Shown here piece by piece: positions 10,399-22,116 of a stretch of DNA of 64,000 bases. The stretch lies in NCBI GenBank assembly GCA_037178625.1, contig CM074145.1, positions 1,922,001 through 1,986,000 on the forward strand, given 5' to 3'. Source of the stretch: Skeletonema tropicum (taxonomy: Eukaryota > Bacillariophyta > Thalassiosirophyceae > Thalassiosirales > Thalassiosiraceae). How positions within the stretch are numbered: position 1 is the stretch's first letter; each line of letters begins with the position of its first letter. The notes under the pieces were generated by a model. It searched no databases, had not been told where the DNA came from, and worked only from the letters and a program-made list of their open reading frames with translations. The position numbers and the translations under genes were made by a program.

Positions 10399-10935
10399 AT
10401 GTTCCATAATATCATCTACAAGTTCTATGTCTATACCCTCGGCGCTTTTCTCATTACCGCGTCTCAAGCATCGGCTCAAATCAAAGACTGGACCCTCGCT
10501 TATACTGGATTCGATTTCGATTCTGCTTACAGCAGCGGCAGTACTGATGAAATCTTTCTCGACTACAAGATTGGAACAGGCCGATCCTCCTTTGATGTCA
10601 ATCTTTTAAAAAAGGGATGCATTGAGCCCATAACTGATACCACAGTTAGAATTTCAAGTAGCACTTCAGAAGCGGTGGTAGACGAAGTTCAAGACTTAGA
10701 GGTCTTGTTGAGTTTGGATAAGCCGAAGCTTGTAGGAAGCCGAATATGGGATGATGGGAGATCAGTTGAAATGTGTGTCAGGGTCGACTTGTTATCAGAA
10801 TCAAATGTGGTCATCAAGAGAGACGAGCGTGATATCAAACTCGACTTTGATTCCGGGGTTGAATATACTACTACTGACGATGTTAATCTGACTCATTTGC
10901 TGATGATGTGGATAAGAAGTGTCCTACATATTTAG
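10399..10935 (+). pseudogene. Secreted-protein homolog, truncated (copy 2)
   Basis: From the ATG at 10399 the product aligns with copy 1 from its first residue: hydrophobic signal peptide, KFYVYTLGAF, then QIKDWTLAYTGFD and CVRVDLLSESNVVIK. I prefer this ATG to the in-frame one at 10384 because it matches the start of copy 1. Similarity fades after about residue 160 and the frame closes at 10935, about a third of the length of copy 1. Another frame stays open to about 11057 (ADDVDKKCPTYLDNAV onward), so a frameshift near 10895 is possible. It probably no longer makes the full protein, though a short secreted product remains possible. Confidence 0.6.
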
Positions 10936-12001
10936 ACAATGCTGTGACTGTAACTATAGCTTGGAGCTTGGTAGTGGCGTTCCAGGATCCAGAAAAAGGT
11001 GGATCGAGACACGAGAATGTAATGTTCGACATGATTTATGTAAATAATGTGAAATAGATTTCATTGTATGTAGAGTTAGTCATTCAATTGAATCAGCAAC
11101 TGCAGCACTGCATTATCAAGTTTGATTCCACGATGAGCAATCTCTTCTTGGGCAATGCATTCGTTTTTGTAGACCTGGGAAGCTATGTTGTTACCTCCTC
11201 CCTCTCCAACCTCAACCCCAGACCCACTTGAATGAATAGGAGGAGACCAGTATTGCATTCCATGCCATTCACTCGTTTCATTTTCGTATCAGCATGCCAT
11301 GCCGAATTCCGTCTTCACTTATATAGCATCAGAGCTTGTGAGATGAATGGACCTGAGACCTGAAACCAGTAAAATGTAAAATTTTACTTACATTTATTGC
11401 GAATCGTTACTAAGCCCTTATCTAAGTTAGCACTCTCTCTTCCGGCGCAAATTTGAATTGAGCTTGCTTCTACATATCGCTATATCAAATCTCAAAATTG
11501 CGCCAGCCGCAGACAAACTCTCCGGCGCAATCCAGCCAAGCTTCTTCCTTCTTGAGCGAGCAAGCTTGAATTTTGAGTAGAGTTTAGTCGAGCGACGCAG
11601 AGCTTACAGAAGCTGACTCAAACTCACCCGTCATTCCGCATGAAGTTCTTATCCGCGCACGCGTCAGTCGAACATTAAGCTGGCTGCGTTGTATTGTATG
11701 TCTCATCGTCCGTCTATCTTCAGTCATCCAGACGTATATGAAAGATGTCAAGAGTTCAACCTGCTGATCCTCGTTTGGCTCAATCTTCATGAGAAGCGTT
11801 ATCCCCTCTCAGCTACATGCCCTGCTCAGCTATGTCGTAGTTCGAAGTTGAAGCCTTCCACATCCACACGTCTACTGGTCCACTGCTGGCGCTGCTGAAC
11901 CGAGTGCAATGCTTCCCACGAAGAGTTCAATCTGCTGAGACTATTAAAAGATTGGCTCCAGCTCGATTTCGATTGGAATTTGGAATCCATTCATGAAAGT
12001 G

Positions 12002-12054
<53 letters not shown>

Positions 12055-12597
12055 GATTGACCTTTCCACAGCGGGCACGCCCGCCCCACGCACCTTACAT
12101 AGGATCTTCAGACACCTGTCTGAGTCACTGGAGGATGTGCAGAGTCCCTAATAGAGGACTCCCATTTATGACAGAAGATGCTAGTGTAGGTAACGTGGGC
12201 ACGCCCAGCGGGCGTTTCGTCTCATCTATTTTTTCCTTTTTCTGTGTCATAGGTCATAGGGGGCTTCTGTGGAAAGGTCAGATGTAGTCAAAGAGGGAAC
12301 GGTGCATTTGCATTTGGAGCGCGTTTGTAAAATATCTTTCCTGACAATTAACGTAGGAATTAGTTCAAAGGGTATCTTCCGCAGATGGAGGTTGAAGGAG
12401 TTGAAGGTAGTTTTCTGACACCACTTTTGTAATTTCATCAATGTCTCCAATGATCGCCACCACCACCATGCGATGCCCCTTCTACATCCATCCACCCACG
12501 AGCGTATGTAGAAGTAGATGAATCAGCCACAATCCACACCAAGCACCACCAACCAAAAGATCATAATAACGTCTTTCGAAAACAATAATAGAGCACC
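10936..12597. other. Gene-free stretch with microsatellite
   Basis: No supported gene. It contains the TC microsatellite at 12004-12051, two copies of the palindromic word GGGCACGCCC (about 12070 and 12199, also present near 760), and a 26-base word around 11580 (GAGTTTAGTCGAGCGA then GCAGAGCTT) that recurs with one change near 62773. The last ~100 bases are the leader of KH-family copy B. Confidence 0.4.
12004..12051. repeat. (TC)24 microsatellite
   Basis: Uninterrupted TC dinucleotide repeat of 48 bases. Confidence 0.95.
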
Positions 12598-13422
12598 ATG
12601 TTTCTCCGTGTCGAAGAATTTGAAGACGATGAGACCGATGACATCTTTTTCATCGCCACCGACTCTGAAGGTGACACCGAACTGGAAGAGGAAGACTTCT
12701 CATTAGACGAACTCCAAGAGCTCGATTCCGACTTCGCCAAAGACCCCGCCCTGACCAAGTTCCCGCTGGGCTGCAACGTCTGGTACAATGCCCGGACATC
12801 TAGAGTGTCTGCCGACACTCTCAAGGCCAAGAGTGCATCTGTGGTGGGCGTCTACATGCACTTCGAAAGATTGCAGAAAGTATACAAGTTGAAGTCTGAT
12901 ACGCCTTCCCAATGCGATACATTTCTATACGAAGACCGCCTTGTATATGGAATGAACTGTCCTGTAACAGTCACAGATCCCGTAACAAGCGATCTTCGTG
13001 ACGGTGTGATCGTTTGTCCGAAGCCCTATCAGGGCGCCGACGGCGAGCAGAAAGTATCTTATGGCGTGCAAATCTTACAAGGCAGCGACATCACCATAGA
13101 TTTCGGTGTTGCTGCTGATCGCCTCAAGTACAGAATCGAGAAGCCCGCTAATAATACTACATGCGCTAATACTAAAATCAAGGAAGTAGGAGAAAGAAGC
13201 GTTGTGAAGGAGGTAGAAGCAAAAGCGCCGCTTAAGGAGGAACCTAAAGAGCTTCCACAATGTCCCCCTGTATCCAATGATACAGAGTCAGCACTCAAGA
13301 CTAGCGTACAAGAACCAGATAACTCTGCCGCTACATCTGCTGAGACTACTTCTGCAGAGAGTCCAGCTGTCGCGACAGCTGGAGCTAGTAATATCGATCC
13401 AGATGATTATTGGAGCTGGTAA
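12598..13422 (+). CDS. KH-family protein, N-terminal barrels only (copy B)
   Basis: A 274-aa ORF that carries the acidic start (ATDSEGDTELEE, DELQELD), the FPLGCNVWYNAR and SVVGVYMHFE strands, LYEDRLVYGMNCPVTV, and the second barrel ending in FGVAADRLKYR, then a Glu/Lys/Ser-rich linker. It stops at DDYWSW. Just beyond the stop the DNA still matches copy C for ~70 bases (GATAACAACCGCCAACGA), but neither the intron nor the KH exon follows. The usual MASPVKVK start is also missing. It is a 3'-truncated copy; it could still express a barrel-only protein. No lesion interrupts the part that remains. Confidence 0.65.
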   Translation: MFLRVEEFEDDETDDIFFIATDSEGDTELEEEDFSLDELQELDSDFAKDPALTKFPLGCNVWYNARTSRVSADTLKAKSASVVGVYMHFERLQKVYKLKSDTPSQCDTFLYEDRLVYGMNCPVTVTDPVTSDLRDGVIVCPKPYQGADGEQKVSYGVQILQGSDITIDFGVAADRLKYRIEKPANNTTCANTKIKEVGERSVVKEVEAKAPLKEEPKELPQCPPVSNDTESALKTSVQEPDNSAATSAETTSAESPAVATAGASNIDPDDYWSW

Positions 13423-14703
13423 TATATCGACGCAGGTGAATGTGCTATCTTGTCCGTGAAGGATTAGGTTGATAACAACCGCCAACGATTAGTAATTTAA
13501 GAAGCTAATAATTATACTTGTGGCTAATACCATTAACATTGTATTATTATGCTGATCTCTTGCACTCAAGTTTAATATGATGAGAGAGATCTCATCCGAG
13601 TTGGAGGAAAAGATGTAAAGCCACGCGTCATAAAACATAGCGGATTTCAACAACTGCAAAGGTCTAAGGTCAACTTGTACCGTATTAGGTTTTGCATTTT
13701 TAATTATTGGCATTGCTGAGTGTATGCTTCGAGGAGGGAACAGGGGAAGGCTGATTGTCCGGTGGGGACAGATGCTATTCCTGTTGCTGCTGGCGGGGTA
13801 GTTGGCAATGAGATTTTCCATTGATAGTAGAGATGATAAAGATAGTTTGAGGCGTAGACGATCGAGAAATGTGGGACTTGGATGGATCCAAGTTTGCATG
13901 GAAATGGTGCATTGGTTGACAAGCTGGCGAAGCAGATCAGAGTGTACCTCTGTGCCAATATACTTTGTGTTGTACCCGAATTTATCATCGAATAGCAATA
14001 CCATGAGCACGGTAATCTCACTCACTTGTAGCTTCCTACTATGCAAGACCGAAGAGCAATCCAATTGCCTCCCGATAATGCATTGCCTTAAATTAAATAT
14101 CGTACTCAAAGTAATTGCCTCGCGGAATATCAAGCTCTAAAACTCTATCATCCTGAGTACCCTTCTGAGATTAGATCAGTGAGCAATGCTCCAGAATCTC
14201 ATCGAATAGAACTTTGAGACATGGCCCCTCGTATTCTCGAATGCAAGTTTAGCTCATTTGATAGTTCAGCAGAGTTCAGCAGCATGCTGACTATTCCATG
14301 CTACGGTAGTCAGAACAACTGCGGAATCCAACACGTGACCGAAATGCGCCAACATGAGAAAGAATTCTGACAAGAAAGTATTCTGACACAAACAAGACAA
14401 ATACTTTCACTTTGCTCTCGTGAGCTCATAATTTCTACCAAAGTAATCACAGAGATAAGATAAACATAGAGTTAAGATCAAACACGTTACTTCAGCATTG
14501 CGCAAGAGACAGAAACTACAATCAAGAGCGAGCAAACCTTCCGAAGGAGCTGTATGGTACCTCTCATGTCAGAGCATCACTCGCCTTCGAGCGACTTCGA
14601 CACGACACTTCACACGAAACAACATCACCTGACACCAAACGCCCACTGCTTGCTAAAGGTAAGCAATACTGATGATTATCATTCATGCGCACAATACTCC
14701 AAT
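13423..14703. other. Intergenic between KH copies B and C
   Basis: The first ~70 bases are linker relic of copy B. The remainder is AT-rich with no supported gene; ORFs of 60-214 codons on both strands overlap each other and resemble nothing in the window. The last 200 bases resemble the region upstream of copy D and are probably promoter and leader. Confidence 0.4.
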
Positions 14704-16653
14704 ATGGCGAGAAGAAACAACATGGCTTCGCCAGTCAAAGTCAAACTGGAAGCCGATAATGTCTTTCACATCGCAACCGATTCTGAAGGTGATACAGAAT
14801 TAGAAGATATTTCGTTGGACGAATTCCAAGAGCTAGGTTGCAATTTTACGACGAATCCTAATAGGATCAAGTTTCCCTTGGGTTGCAAGGTCTGGTACAA
14901 TGTACGGAAAAATAAAGTCGGCAGACTCAAGGCAAAGAGCGCATCTGTGGTGGGCGTTTACATGCACTATGAAAAAAAACAGCAGAACGTGTACAAGTTG
15001 AAGTCTGATACGGCGACCCAATGTGAAACATTTCTGTACGAAGACCGCCTTGTATATGGAATGAACTGTCCTGTAACAGTCATAAATACTTCAACTTCAA
15101 CAAACGACATTCAGGATGGTGTGATCGTTTGTCCGAAGCTACATCAGGTTGGCGATGGCGAGCAGAAAGTATCATCTTATGATGTGCAAATCTTACAATT
15201 ACAAGGCAGCGACATCACTGTAGAGTTTGGTGTTGCCGCTGATCGCATCAAATACAGGTTCGAGAAGCCCGCTAATAATACATGCGCTAATAGTAAAATC
15301 ATAGAAGTAGGAGAGGAAAGCAGCGTTGTGAAGGAGATAGAAACGAAAGAGAAGAATGAAGAGGATCCAAATCGAAAAGAACTTCCAAAGTATCGCTCAA
15401 TATCCAGGAAGAGTAATGATGATACAGAGTTAGCCCCTAAGTTTGGCGTACAAGAACCAGATACCTCAGCCGCTACATCTGCTGAGACTACTTCTGAAGC
15501 TGCGACGAAAGCTTCTGAGGCTGAGAGTAAAATCGAAGGCGAAAGAGAGGATAGAAACTGTGTAAATGAGGTGAAAGCAAAAGAGAAGATCGAAGAGGAA
15601 ACAAAAGGGCTTCCAAAATGTCCCTCAAAACCAACAAAGAGTACTGATGATGCAGTGACAGCACTCAAGACTAGCGTACTGCAATCAGATACCTCAACTG
15701 CTCCGTCTGCTGAGCCTACTTCTGGAGAGATTTCAGCTGTGGCGAAAGCTGAGGCTGGTGATATCAATCCAGATAAATATACCAATTTGGTCAAAACAGA
15801 AAAGGTTCATAACAACCGCCAAAGAACAATAATGAATAAGCCTCTTACAAGTACAAGATGGAAACCACCACCACAGAAAAGGAGTGCTGAGTCTATCACG
15901 ATTCAGCGCCCACGCAAAATGATCAAGACAGATGGCGATGGAAGAAGCATGCTACGTGGTGATCTTAAATGCACATTCGACATTCCTTCATGGATGCCAC
16001 AAGAGAAAGAGGTGCAAAGACAGAGGAGTAATAACTTGGTCGGTGAGTGTTTGCGCTTTAGTATATTAATCGTTATCACATCATTGTGATGCTTGTTTCT
16101 TACACTAATGTTCTATGTGATGACAGGTCATCTCATCGGGGTGAAAGGTCGGAAAATAAAGTGGATTGAATCAACGGCGGGGTGCAAGATTCATATTGCA
16201 GACAAGCATCATCCAATGAAAATTGATATCAAGTCCGATTTGCTTCAGAATTTAGCAAAGGGTATTAGTATGGTAGAAGACTCTCTAAAGGAGTTTCTAT
16301 CAGATAAAGACTCAGAGAAGAAGCTCTTTTATGAACTAACTACATCTGCATTTGGCTCTTACAAACCTCAACTTGAAAAAACTCCTCATGGTCTGCTAGT
16401 GAAAAGATTCACTGTCACTGGGAAGAAATCCTGGTGGTGCATATTCGAGCTACCACGCAATATCAAAGGAGAATACAATCATGAAAAGCAAATGCTGTAC
16501 AAGAAAAAGCCGCACAACTGCAGAATTGATTTCTTCAGTAACACAAAACATACTTCACCGTATGTGCTCATCAGTGGCGACACATCAGCAGATACCAAAG
16601 TTGCTGCATCGATGGTAGCGGAGTGGATGAGTGATATTTTCGTCAATAGATGA
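14704..16653 (+). CDS. KH-domain protein, intact array member (copy C)
   Basis: Exon 1 is 14704-16042, the intron 16043-16126 (GTGAGT...GACAG, phase 1), and exon 2 16127-16653. The product has an acidic start (MASPVKVKLEADN, TDSEGDTELEDISLDE), a first barrel (FPLGCKVWYNVRK to LYEDRLVYGMNCPVTV), a second barrel ending VEFGVAADRIKYR, and a long Lys/Glu/Thr linker with imperfect internal repeats (TSAATSAETTS type). The KH domain is assembled across the intron: CTFDIPSW plus HLIGVKGRKIKWI, a canonical GxxG loop. The C-terminal domain (WWCIFELPR, CRIDFFSN, SPYVLISGD) lacks the usual CxCRPKW end. Predicted RNA-binding protein; target unknown. The ATG at 14722 is the alternative, family-conserved start. 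Confidence 0.75.
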
Positions 16654-17114
16654 TGTTATGTAGAATACAATCACTTGTGACTGGGTTAACTGACGAGGAA
16701 CTCTTCGCCAAGTGCAATTGTGACCAAGGAAGAATTCTGACACAGCAAGACCTAAATCGGTGTAGATAGAGCGAGATGCTCGATGCCACTTCTGTACATA
16801 TTTTCCAGCAAGATAATAAGAGAGATAGACCAAACACAGAGTTAATGACCAACACGTCAACAGACTTCTAAGTATCATCCCCAATATTACATATATCATC
16901 TTTTCAGGCCTGTCGGAACGTGTGGCAAGAGACGGAAACGACAATAAAACAGAAGCAACCTTTCGAAGAATTTGGACATGTCACAACATCACTCGTTTTC
17001 GAGTGTAACAGAAAAGACATCACGACACCCAGCCCACTCGCCGATCGCCGAAGACAAGCAATAACTGATTTCTCCTACAGTACACTCCTACACTTCAAGC
17101 GCACAATCTTAAGT
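16654..17114. other. Spacer between KH copies C and D
   Basis: No gene is supported. The last ~130 bases share words with the leader of copy C (ACATCACTCG, CCGATCGCC-like), so the promoter was duplicated with the gene. Confidence 0.4.
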
Positions 17115-19180
17115 ATGGCGACACGAAACAACGTAGCTTCGTCGATGATAGTCAAAAAGGAGGCTGATAACGCCTTCAATTTCAATGTCCCCACCGATTC
17201 CGAAGGTGATACATCAAAAGGTGAAGATATTTCGTTTGACGAACTCCAAGAGCTAGATTGCAAATTTACGACGAATCCTTACAAGACGAAGTTTCCCTTG
17301 GGTTGCTAAGTCTGGTACAATGCACGGAAAAATAAAGTCGGCAGACTCAAGGCAAAGAGCGCATCTGTGGTGGGCGTTTACATGCACGTCGAAAGATCGC
17401 AGAAAGTGTACAAGTTGAAGTCTGATACGCCTTCCCAATGTGATACATTTCTGTACGAAGACCGCCTTGTATATGGAATGAACTGTCCTGTAACAGTCAT
17501 GAATACTTCAATAAACGACATTCGCGATGGCGTGATCGTTTGTCCGAAGCTATATAAGGGCGACGATGGCGAGCAGAAAGTATCATCTTATGATGTGCAA
17601 ATCTTAGGTAGCGACATCACTGTAGAGTTTGGTGTTGCCGCTGATCGCATCAAATACAGGTTCGAGAAGCCCGCTAGCGCCAATAGTAAAATCATTGAAG
17701 TAGGAGAGGAAAGTGGGGTTATGAAGGAGGTAAAAGCAAAAGAAAAGAACGAAGAGAAAACAAAAGGGCTTCCAAAATGTACTTCAACACCCACAAAGAG
17801 TAATGGTAATGGTGATGCAGTGTCAGCTCTCAAGCCTAGTGCAAAGCAGCAGGTAGACTCAGCAACTCCAACAGCTCAATCTGATAAGACTACTTCTGGA
17901 GCAATTTCAGCTGTGGCGAAAGCTGATGCTAGTAAAATCGACGCAGATAAATATGCCAGCTTGGCCGACATGGAAAGGTTTCAGAACAACCGCCAAAGAA
18001 CAAACGTGGGGGGAGCCGGAAATTCTTTGGTGAAGATTGCAAAAAACAAGACAGAAAGTCATGATGATGTGGTTAGAAGTGTTGCTTTAAATGAATATTC
18101 GAAGTTGGCCGACATGAATATACAACAAATTCAGCAAACCGTGGAGGCGGGGCTACAATCCAAAAGAGACAGAAACGTCATTACAGCAACAACAGCGCCG
18201 ACACCATCAACTCGGATAGATCAAGGAACTCGATCGATCCCTCTTGGCACTAGTCGCTGGAAGCCACCGGCAAAGGAGAAATCTCCCCAGAGGAAGGGGG
18301 AGCATGGGTTGGAAGGAGGAGGTGTGCCATCTCTGGAGCGCAAGAGGAGCTCTGGGTCGGAAGTAAGATCGGATGTAGGCGAGCGCCCAAATAAAATGGT
18401 CAAGACTGAGACGATCAGTGATAGCAAAGGATCGGAAAGGCCGCCGTTGACATCAACTCTTACTATTCCGCAGTGGGTGTATGATATCCGCGGGCGGAAA
18501 TCTTCACTATTTTGTAAGTGACCAATTGTTCATATTTCTATATCGTACCTTGCACGTCATCCTTCGTCTCTCATGCATGTGTGATTGCCAATACAGTTCA
18601 TCTTATTGGAGACAAATATGATGGATTGGATGCTGGTTATAAAACAAAAAGGATCGAATCAATGACCGGTTGCAAGGTTCGTATTTCAGGCAAGCATCAT
18701 CCAATGAAAATTGATATCACGTCCAACGTGGTTCAGAACGTAGCAAAAGGTATTAGTATGTTAGAAGAGTCTCTGATGGAATATGTATCGGATAAAAACT
18801 CGGAAAAGAAATTGTTGTATGAATTGGTTTCAACTGCAGGAGGCTCGTACAAGTTCAAAAGAAATGATGGTTTGAGAATGCTGTATAGAAACAATGAATG
18901 GTGGGCCCTATTTGATCTGCCCTACAAAGACAGAGGAAATAGCGGAGAGTATCATGGGAAGTTCTTGACACATTTACCGCCATCTTTGTCTGGAGATTGC
19001 AAAATTGAGCTGTTTGGTGATACTTTTGGGGTGCCACTGGAACATACTTCTCCGTTTGTACTCATTCGTGGCACGAAGCATAAGGACGTGAAAGACGCGG
19101 TGTCAATTGTCAGAGATAAGATGAGAAGGCACCAAAATAGAGGGGTTGGGAGAGAATGCGATTGCATGCCAAAGTGGTGA
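17115..19180 (+). pseudogene. KH-family gene with one in-frame stop (copy D)
   Basis: Exon 1 is 17115-18513, the intron 18514-18596 (GTAAGT...TACAG, phase 1), and exon 2 18597-19180. All family parts are present in a single frame except one TAA at 17307-17309, inside FPLGC-x-VWYN of the first barrel, where other copies have a lysine codon (AAG to TAA, two changes). Everything downstream is open, including a long linker, the KH exon and the terminal CDCMPKW. The KH loop reads LIGDKYDGLDAGYKTKRI: longer than the canonical loop. It is either a young pseudogene, a gene starting after the stop (ATG at 17367), or an assembly error. The 3' part is almost identical to copy A. Confidence 0.75.
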
Positions 19181-19244
19181 CCGATGCGAAGTGCTTGTGA
19201 TGAAAAGTCGATGAAGATCGAGTTTTCTTCGAATGCATCTGAGA

Positions 19245-19550
19245 GCAGGCAATCGGTATGATAGAAGACTCTCTAAAGGAGTTTCTATCAAATAAAATCT
19301 CAGAGAAGAGGCACTCTTATGAACTAGCTAAATCTGCATTTGGCTCCTTACAAACCTCAACGCGAACGAACTCCTCATGGTGCACTAGTGAAAAGATTCA
19401 CTGGAGGTGGTGCATGTTCAAGCTACCACGCAAAATCAAAGGAGAATATATTGTTTGCAAGAAGTTGTCTGCATTTGCGATGCACTAGCTGATGCCAAAG
19501 TTGCTGCATCGATGGTAGCTGAGTGGATTCGATATTCAAATAAATATCTA
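19245..19550 (+). pseudogene. Relic of a KH-family second exon (copy C-prime)
   Basis: DNA closely matching copy C exon 2 from its GISMVEDSLKEF helix to the AASMVAEW helix, with frameshifts and internal deletions (GATAGAAGACTCTCTAAAGG is shared exactly). No start, no KH loop and no open frame remain. Confidence 0.75.
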
Positions 19551-19570
19551 TAAATGATAGTGTTGATTAA

Positions 19571-21130
19571 CTAAGGACCTATCTTTCCTAATCGCCACCG
19601 ACGAAAACTCATTACTGCTTGGCATGCCTCTGTCAACATCTCGGCCTCGGGAGTGTTATCCAGAAGATTTGCCACCACTGAGTCAATCTCCCGATCGGCA
19701 AGCACATCATTCCCTATATGGTCTTTCAGGACTTCGCCGAGACTGTCTACAATATTTGCACGTACGAGGACGTGGTCATTCTTGGCAAGTTGTTGGTTCG
19801 ATACTACTAGAGATGCAAACATGGCATCCAAGAGACGTTCATCTTGAGCAATTGTGCGACGTCCAATGGAAAACGCTGATATAGATCTGAGCAAGATACT
19901 TGCGCTCGCTCTCGTCGGCAGGTTTGGCCCATTTTCCAATTTCAGACTTGATACCAATGAATTAAACAAATCTTGATTGCTACAGAGACAACACACGTTC
20001 GACTCTGAGGCGGCTAATGCTGCAAGAAATGCAAGGCCTTCTAAACTCCCTCCATCTTGTAAGGATACTGCCACCAGCTCTTCCATCATGTTGGAGGAGG
20101 TTGAAGATCCGTCCCCTTCACTACTAATTGTGTGAGTACTCCTCAAAAGCCTCATGAATTCAGAATCTGACACTGCCGGTGCGGCGCCCGACACATTGGA
20201 GCAGCTACCATTATCAGTCCGTTTTTGGTTGATGTAAAAAGTAAAAAGTTGACCCCCATTACAGGGGAGCTGCAGCATATCAACCAACACAAACGAAGGG
20301 AGACTAAATTGTTTCGTGGCCGTCACAACAAATGCATTCGGCTGGAGTTTGGCATCATCCAAAATACGGCCGAGAGTGCTGCAAAGTTGCGAGTCAAAGA
20401 CAACTGCATTACTGTAGATTACCGATGCTCCCTCGAATGTCTCATCTGCCAGATCCCCACATGTGTATTCAACACTAGAGGCAGTGACACTAAAATCATC
20501 TACTTCTTGGGAAGAATTTTGTTTTGTTGAATTATCATTGACAATCTGCTGCTGCTGCTGCGTTTTGTACTTGTTGTACTCCATTTCAAGATTAAATGCC
20601 GCCCGAGAGTGGCCCATATCGTACTCTATCCCACGACACGTATCAAACATACCTTCCAAGGCAGCAACACAGGAAACACCTCCTCTTCCGGAGCCGGCAT
20701 CTACAAAATCGCCTGGGAATTTTGTCCTTCCGCTATTGTGATGGTTTGACAGTAAATTTAGCAGTGAAGAGATTGTCTCGGGAGGTGTTTCGCCATAAGT
20801 TGCATTGGAAGTGGATAATTTTGGTTTCTCTTCTTCAACTTGCTCGCCATCACCTATTGTTTTATTGTGATTTTGATTAGAATCATCTTCGTATTCGTCT
20901 GCACGCTTCAATATCTCATTATATGCATCCAAAACAAAGGGAAATCGTTTTGTCGGAATTGCATTTCGCTGAGACTTCTCTAATGCAGAACTATAGTGAG
21001 CTGTGGACGTGGTATTCAAAGTCTGAGTCAATTCCACAAAGAGAGACCGGATTTCTGGCCGTGAAGAGGAATTGATTATCTTGTTAGCTAGTTGCTTTAC
21101 GACCTTTGCTGCCGCGGACGATGATGTCAT
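19571..21130 (-). CDS. DOT1-like SAM methyltransferase with helical C-terminal region
   Basis: A single-exon 519-aa protein. Residues 112-115 YGET and the following ETISSLL helix, FVDAGSGRGG at 142-151 (SAM-binding motif I) and GIEYD at 167-171 (acidic end of strand 2) match the DOT1-type class I methyltransferase fold; SVEYTCGDL and ASVIYSNAVVF supply later strands. A Gln-rich insert sits near residue 195. The last ~180 residues are Leu/Ala/Ser-rich and helical (SILLRSISAFSIGRRTI, VRANIVDSLGEVL), resembling armadillo-type repeats. DOT1 enzymes methylate histone H3 lysine 79, but this substrate is unproven and cytosolic DOT1-fold enzymes exist. It is transcribed against the KH array. A degraded copy lies at 25205-25800. 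Confidence 0.7.
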   Translation of the reverse strand: MTSSSAAAKVVKQLANKIINSSSRPEIRSLFVELTQTLNTTSTAHYSSALEKSQRNAIPTKRFPFVLDAYNEILKRADEYEDDSNQNHNKTIGDGEQVEEEKPKLSTSNATYGETPPETISSLLNLLSNHHNSGRTKFPGDFVDAGSGRGGVSCVAALEGMFDTCRGIEYDMGHSRAAFNLEMEYNKYKTQQQQQIVNDNSTKQNSSQEVDDFSVTASSVEYTCGDLADETFEGASVIYSNAVVFDSQLCSTLGRILDDAKLQPNAFVVTATKQFSLPSFVLVDMLQLPCNGGQLFTFYINQKRTDNGSCSNVSGAAPAVSDSEFMRLLRSTHTISSEGDGSSTSSNMMEELVAVSLQDGGSLEGLAFLAALAASESNVCCLCSNQDLFNSLVSSLKLENGPNLPTRASASILLRSISAFSIGRRTIAQDERLLDAMFASLVVSNQQLAKNDHVLVRANIVDSLGEVLKDHIGNDVLADREIDSVVANLLDNTPEAEMLTEACQAVMSFRRWRLGKIGP

Positions 21131-22116
21131 GATAATAAGTGTGTGATGTGATGGGCGAGCGAAGAAGCCTCACAGCTGAGGATTACCCAATAATTAATTG
21201 CAGCCAGTCGCTATGCTTGCTGATGATAGCTAGCCATTAATTGGAACTGCTGCCGGTGCGATGGGCGTCGGTCCGTCATGGTCGGTGTGTTTATCTAAGA
21301 CTGGTCCAATAAAATTCGAGACAAAAATAAAGGGGCTAGTGCTCACGGACGAAAAATCACAAATCACAAAAATAAGTGTCAACGAGTAGTAAGTGAATGT
21401 GATATGAACGCTTTGTGCAATATAGATGTATTATATATCGTTGGAAAGCTCTCGATATTGTCTTTCTAAAGATTTATAAGCAAGATATCGACAAAATTTG
21501 CATAGGGCTGATCCAACGCTAAGCCTTTTTGACCCTTTTGTGAGTGGACCGTCTGCCCGGCTTTTCTCGTAGTCCGACTAAATTATGTTAGTCGATTATT
21601 TTCTACAAACTAACAGCTAAACCCAAACGTCTAGAGGCGTGCCAATCGACATGGAGGTTGCATGCCGATCCCAAAAGATCGAATGAGAGGAACGATCGAG
21701 ATCTGCGCCCTCCATTATCGTCCGTCCGTCACAACAACAGTCTTATCTGATTTGCTTCTGCACTTGCTTATGTAGCAAAATCTTTAGTTTGCAACTGTCA
21801 CAACATCAAACCTGGCGTTGCTCGCGTTCTCTTTTGCTCTCAATTTGTCTTAGCGGCACTTCATTCGCCCGATCATCTTGGCCACTCATTCATAAACAAG
21901 CTAGTATTGTACATTCATCCACCTGTCTTCTTCTTCCACGCTCCACAAAAAATTGCTTCTCTTGACACCACCACCACCAACATGCTCAATGAAAGCAGCG
22001 GGAGTGCATACTATTACTATCGCACGTAATATTTCAGATTTGTCTGAAATCTTTATCTGAATGAGGCAGCAGTGCAGCAGACGTCTATGATTGCACGTAA
22101 ATTGATAGAGAGCAAA
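21131..22116. other. Divergent intergenic region, DOT1-like gene and KH copy E
   Basis: Serves both the minus-strand DOT1-like gene and the plus-strand KH copy E, so it should hold both promoters. Parts of it (the GGCGTTGCTCGCGTTCTCTTTTGC block near 21815, CATTCGCCCGATCATCTTGG) are repeated at about 25960-26040, which marks the same ancestral duplication. I see no ORF. Confidence 0.5.

Noticed and set aside
13489..14133. 214-codon minus-strand ORF
   Set aside because: Composition is erratic, a plus-strand ORF overlaps it, it has no paralog in the window and no domain-like pattern; AT-rich chance ORF is more likely.
17303..17343. Tiny intron removing the TAA of KH copy D
   Set aside because: The only GT...AG pair around the stop would make a ~41-nt intron, far below the 70-105 nt seen in confirmed-looking introns here, and would delete a conserved barrel strand.
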